Assembly: GCA_938003715.1 (NCBI GenBank)
Contig: CALKYK010000206.1
Location: 1 to 10,778, forward strand
From: an uncultured Gammaproteobacteria bacterium
GTDB lineage: Bacteria; Pseudomonadota; Gammaproteobacteria; Steroidobacterales; Woeseiaceae
DNA: 10,778 nt
Direction: 5' to 3'
This document shows positions 8,267 through 10,778 of the stretch, piece after piece. The translations under genes were made by a program, and so were the position numbers. The notes under the pieces were generated by a model. The model was not told where the DNA came from and did not search any database. It worked only from the letters and a program-made list of their open reading frames with translations. Numbering within the stretch: position 1 is the first letter of the stretch; every line of letters begins with the position of its first letter.

Positions 8267-9112
8267 ATGCGTACCTCACTGCTGCTGATTACCCTGCTCT
8301 GCGTCGCCGCCCATGCCGACGAGCCGGGCAGCTTTGCCCGCGTCGCACACGATGCAAACGGCGAGCCGACCGCCCTGCAGCTCGCTATCGTCACCTACGC
8401 CGCGGCGGACGGCCGCTACACCGTCGACCTGATCGGCGCCGTGCACATCGGCGAAGCCGCTTACTACGCGGCCCTGAACGAGCGCTTCGTCCGCTACGAT
8501 GCACTCCTGTACGAACTCGTGACGCCGGACCGCGAACAGATCCCGAGTCGCGATGACAGCCGGCGTGGCTTCCTGTCCGGCACCCAGATCGCGATGACGG
8601 ACCTGCTCGACCTGTCGTTCCAGCTCGACGAGATCGATTACCAGCAGCCGAACTTCGTGCACGCCGATCTGACTTCCGACGAGCTGGCGGAAAGCATGGC
8701 GGAGCGCAACGAATCGCTGCTCTCCTACCTGTGGCACCTGTATGTCGCGGCCATTCGCGAATCGGCCAGTGATCCGCTCGGCATTCGTTCACTTCATTCT
8801 CTGTCGGCGCTGTTCTCGGGCGACGACGATCTCGCGCTGAAGAAGATGCTTGCCTACGAGCTGGCTGCGTTCGACGAGCGTCCACGGGCACTGGGCGGGC
8901 TCGGCACGACCGCGATCATAGAGGCTCGCAACGAACGCGCAGTCGAGGTCCTGCGCGAGGCAGTCGATCGCGGTGCCGAACAGGTGGGCATCTTTTACGG
9001 CGTCGGCCATATGCCGGATCTCTCGGCGCGACTCATCGCCGAACTCGGGCTCGCAATAGTCGACGTGGAATGGATCGACGCCTGGGATCTCGCGCCGGAA
9101 GACACGAACTGA
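8267..9112 (+). CDS. Secreted TraB/PrgY/GumN-family (TIKI-like) protein
   Basis: 281 aa, the only plus-strand gene. Residues 1-17 form a Sec signal peptide (MRTSLLLITLLCVAAHA, probable cleavage after AHA). The mature protein shows the family hallmarks: GAVH (57-60) in LIGAVHIG, a conserved Glu83 in LLYELV, an Arg-Asn pair in EARNERA (219-225), and GVGH (245-248) in YGVGHMPDL. The two GX2H motifs and the Glu are the proposed metal and catalytic residues of TIKI/TraB/GumN proteins, some of which are metalloproteases; the bacterial role is largely unknown. A periplasmic location is inferred from the signal peptide. The ATG at 8267 gives a clean signal peptide; an in-frame GTG at 8255 is possible. 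It ends 6 bp from the convergent thioesterase stop, leaving no room for a separate terminator. Confidence 0.88.
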   Translation: MRTSLLLITLLCVAAHADEPGSFARVAHDANGEPTALQLAIVTYAAADGRYTVDLIGAVHIGEAAYYAALNERFVRYDALLYELVTPDREQIPSRDDSRRGFLSGTQIAMTDLLDLSFQLDEIDYQQPNFVHADLTSDELAESMAERNESLLSYLWHLYVAAIRESASDPLGIRSLHSLSALFSGDDDLALKKMLAYELAAFDERPRALGGLGTTAIIEARNERAVEVLREAVDRGAEQVGIFYGVGHMPDLSARLIAELGLAIVDVEWIDAWDLAPEDTN

Positions 9113-9118
9113 CGCGGT

Positions 9119-9910
9119 TCAGCCCGCGGACCTGAGCATCAGCGACTGCAGTGCGACGCCAACCGGCCCCGCGGTATCGAACAGTCGCGAATGCGACATG
9201 CCGAGTCCGCTCGGTTCCCAGAACGATATCGAGTCCGTCGCGAGCCACTCCGATTCCGGTAGCCGGTGCACCTGCAGCGTCAGGTCCGGGTTGATGAACG
9301 ACACGGTGCCGAATTCGGCATTGCGCGATATGGCGTTGCCACAGTCGGCGAGCGGGCACAGCGACTGAAACGGGGTCGACCTCTCGCCTTCGACGATCGG
9401 CAGTGTCCGCATCCACGACGTCGTCGGCCCCGGCCGGTGGTCCTGCCCCGGCGGGTAGCGAACCTCGATCCCTGCGTTGAAGAACGGCTTGTCGTGCAGT
9501 GCCCGTGCGACCGGGAATTTGCCGGGCACGGATGCATTGAAATCGGGGCCGCGGACGTCGGCATTCGGCAGCGAATCGAAACTAACGACGGCCTGGAACA
9601 GCGCCCATGCGACCGCCGATCGCTTCCCGTCCTCGCCGGCCAGCGTCGCCGTCGCGATGCTGGCGGCGCGGCCCGCCTTGTCGATGACCGTCTCGACGCG
9701 AAAGCCGCGCATCGGTACCGGCCGCAGGAAATTGACCGTAAGCCGCACGAGCTGCTGCTCCGGCACCGCCCGCTCGAGCGCACGGACTATCGTTCCCGCG
9801 ACCGGCCCGCCATGACAGGCGTCCTCGCTCCAGGGCCCGCGCGCGGGGTCGTTACCGACGAACTGCCCGTCGACGTGGCGGAAAAAGGCTTTGTACGCGC
9901 CGAACGGCAT
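9119..9910 (-). CDS. Acyl-CoA thioesterase-like protein (double hotdog, TesB/4HBT_3 type)
   Basis: 263 aa, cytoplasmic, no signal peptide. Two hotdog halves are recognisable. The N-terminal half has WSEDACHGGPVAGTIVRALE (27-46), with the HGG turn before the central hotdog helix, and LTVNFLRPVPMRG (57-69). The C-terminal half has PLADCGNAISR (186-196), where the conserved Asp189 and Asn192 lie near the active-site position of TesB-like enzymes, and FGTVSFINPDLTLQVHRLPES (200-220). Hydrolysis of an acyl-CoA thioester is inferred from the fold; the acyl chain is unknown. The start at 9910 gives a natural N-terminus (MPFGAYKAFFRHVDG), although no Shine-Dalgarno is visible. It lies 20 bp after the cupin stop, so the two are probably co-transcribed. 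Its stop converges on the TraB-like gene. Confidence 0.84.
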   Translation of the reverse strand: MPFGAYKAFFRHVDGQFVGNDPARGPWSEDACHGGPVAGTIVRALERAVPEQQLVRLTVNFLRPVPMRGFRVETVIDKAGRAASIATATLAGEDGKRSAVAWALFQAVVSFDSLPNADVRGPDFNASVPGKFPVARALHDKPFFNAGIEVRYPPGQDHRPGPTTSWMRTLPIVEGERSTPFQSLCPLADCGNAISRNAEFGTVSFINPDLTLQVHRLPESEWLATDSISFWEPSGLGMSHSRLFDTAGPVGVALQSLMLRSAG

Positions 9911-9930
9911 GCGTCAGGCGCGGCAGCGGC

Positions 9931-10695
9931 TCAGGCGAGCCTGCGGCCGATCCAGCGTGCGGCAAAGGCGCGTGTCTTTTCGTCCTGCGGCCGGTTGCGA
10001 TCGAACTCGAGGAAGGAAAAGGAACCGTCCCCGCCGTAGTCGGTCGTGCCCCCGGTGCCGCGCGCGCCGTCGGGACCGGCCTCGAACAGGTGGATGTTGT
10101 CGCGGTGCTCGGACAGCGTGCTGGTATCCCCGGCCGCCAGTTCGACGCGGCGCGTTTCGTGGATCAGGAACTCCGTCTCGTGATCGGTTCGGTACGGCGG
10201 CGCGTCGGCCGGCACGTCGAAATGCCGCACGACCGTGCTGCCTTCGACCGTCAGCGTGCAGACGCTCGTCCTCGGATGACAGTGGGCGGGCAGGAAAGCG
10301 TGCGGGTCGAAGCGCCAGTGCACGATGAAAAACGCCTGGTTCCTGCCGGCGACGCCCAGGTACACGCCAGGGTCCATGTCGAACCAGCTGCGGTCATCCA
10401 GGTTGTCCGTCGGCACGTTCGCGACCGTCATACTGCGCTCGACGATGTAGTCCAGGTAGGCCTCCTGGCCCGACGCGGAATCGTCGGCCTTGAGCTCCAG
10501 TGCGCGCTCGGCGGTCTCCTCGAGGAACTGCTCCACCTGTTCGCTGGCTTGCGCTTCGTCGAGCGCGGCAAACAGCCGCCGGGGCGATGCGAGCAGCGCG
10601 CCCATTACGGCAGGCGTTGCGATCAGCAGGTTACGCCGTTCCTCGACGACGCCGTCGATGCCGGTAGATTGGGTCGGCAGGCGAAACGATTTCAT
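9931..10695 (-). CDS. Probable Tat-exported cupin protein, cysteine-dioxygenase-like
   Basis: 254 aa. The N-terminus has a twin-arginine motif ERRNLLI (19-25) followed by a hydrophobic stretch (23-36), consistent with a Tat signal, although the motif is preceded by Glu and the cleavage site is unclear. Residues about 45-100 are helical and acidic. The cupin core has LPAHCHP (135-141), giving His138 and His140, Cys146 six residues on, TVEG (149-152), and a second motif DNIHLFEAG (199-207) with His202. Three His and no Glu ligand resemble the thiol-dioxygenase (CDO) group, whose Fe(II) is bound by three His; substrate and activity are unproven. The ATG has GGGAG 5 nt upstream (minus strand). 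The remaining 83 bp to the window edge (10696-10778) hold no promoter I can define. The thioesterase follows 20 bp downstream. Confidence 0.78.
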   Translation of the reverse strand: MKSFRLPTQSTGIDGVVEERRNLLIATPAVMGALLASPRRLFAALDEAQASEQVEQFLEETAERALELKADDSASGQEAYLDYIVERSMTVANVPTDNLDDRSWFDMDPGVYLGVAGRNQAFFIVHWRFDPHAFLPAHCHPRTSVCTLTVEGSTVVRHFDVPADAPPYRTDHETEFLIHETRRVELAAGDTSTLSEHRDNIHLFEAGPDGARGTGGTTDYGGDGSFSFLEFDRNRPQDEKTRAFAARWIGRRLA

Positions 10696-10778
10696 TGCTT
10701 CTCCCCCGCTGTTGTTATCGCGCCTGCATCTTGGATTGCTTCTGCCGTCCGAAGTTCGCCCGGGTTCGCGGCCAAAAG

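Noticed and set aside
8143..8394. N-terminal extension of the Atl protein to 206 residues.
   Set aside because: The extra 84 residues match no Atl protein and would be antisense to the signal-peptide region of the TraB-like gene.

Overview
The window is GC-rich (about two-thirds GC by eye), densely coding chromosomal DNA. It most likely comes from a gammaproteobacterium: a full-length PlsB acyltransferase is largely confined to that class, and the CueR/copper-ATPase pair, TrhO and an alkyltransferase-like protein fit. I cannot assign a genus. I see no tRNA, rRNA, insertion sequence, CRISPR array or phage gene.

Nine of the ten genes supported in full or in part lie on the minus strand, together with one interrupted gene; one gene is on the plus strand. 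Read in the minus-strand direction, from right to left, the layout is as follows. (i) 10778-9119: a probable Tat-exported CDO-like cupin protein, then an acyl-CoA thioesterase-like protein. (ii) 8267-9112, plus strand: a secreted TraB/GumN-type protein, which converges on the thioesterase with only 6 bp between stop codons. (iii) 8142-5695: a tight cluster of an alkyltransferase-like (Atl) DNA-repair protein, a two-domain DsbA/2-hydroxychromene-2-carboxylate isomerase-like protein, a small alpha/beta hydrolase and a small lipoprotein, with gaps of 13 nt, a 4-nt overlap and 12 nt. (iv) 5603-2218: plsB followed by trhO, overlapping by 4 nt (GTGA). (v) 2178-1: a textbook CueR promoter/operator, then cueR and a copper-exporting P-type ATPase overlapping by 4 nt (ATGA). 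The ATPase runs off the left edge after 568 codons.

The clearest functional unit is the copper-resistance operon. CueR (Ser77, Cys112, Cys120) should bind a perfect ACCTTCC-N7-GGAAGGT palindrome inside a 19-bp promoter spacer and switch on its own gene together with the exporter. PlsB starts phospholipid synthesis, and TrhO hydroxylates tRNA uridine 34; their translation looks coupled.

The most unusual observation is an in-frame TGA at 6539-6537 in the DsbA-like gene. It falls just before the Val-cisPro loop of the second domain. The frame beyond it stays open for 37 clearly homologous codons and ends exactly in an ATGA overlap with the next gene. A single TGG-to-TGA change would explain it. 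Other points for a second look are an Atl protein whose signature reads PRPR in place of PWHR/PCHR, the exported thiol-dioxygenase-like cupin, and a GC-rich hairpin between the lipoprotein and plsB. I found nothing that amounts to a wholly new multi-gene system.
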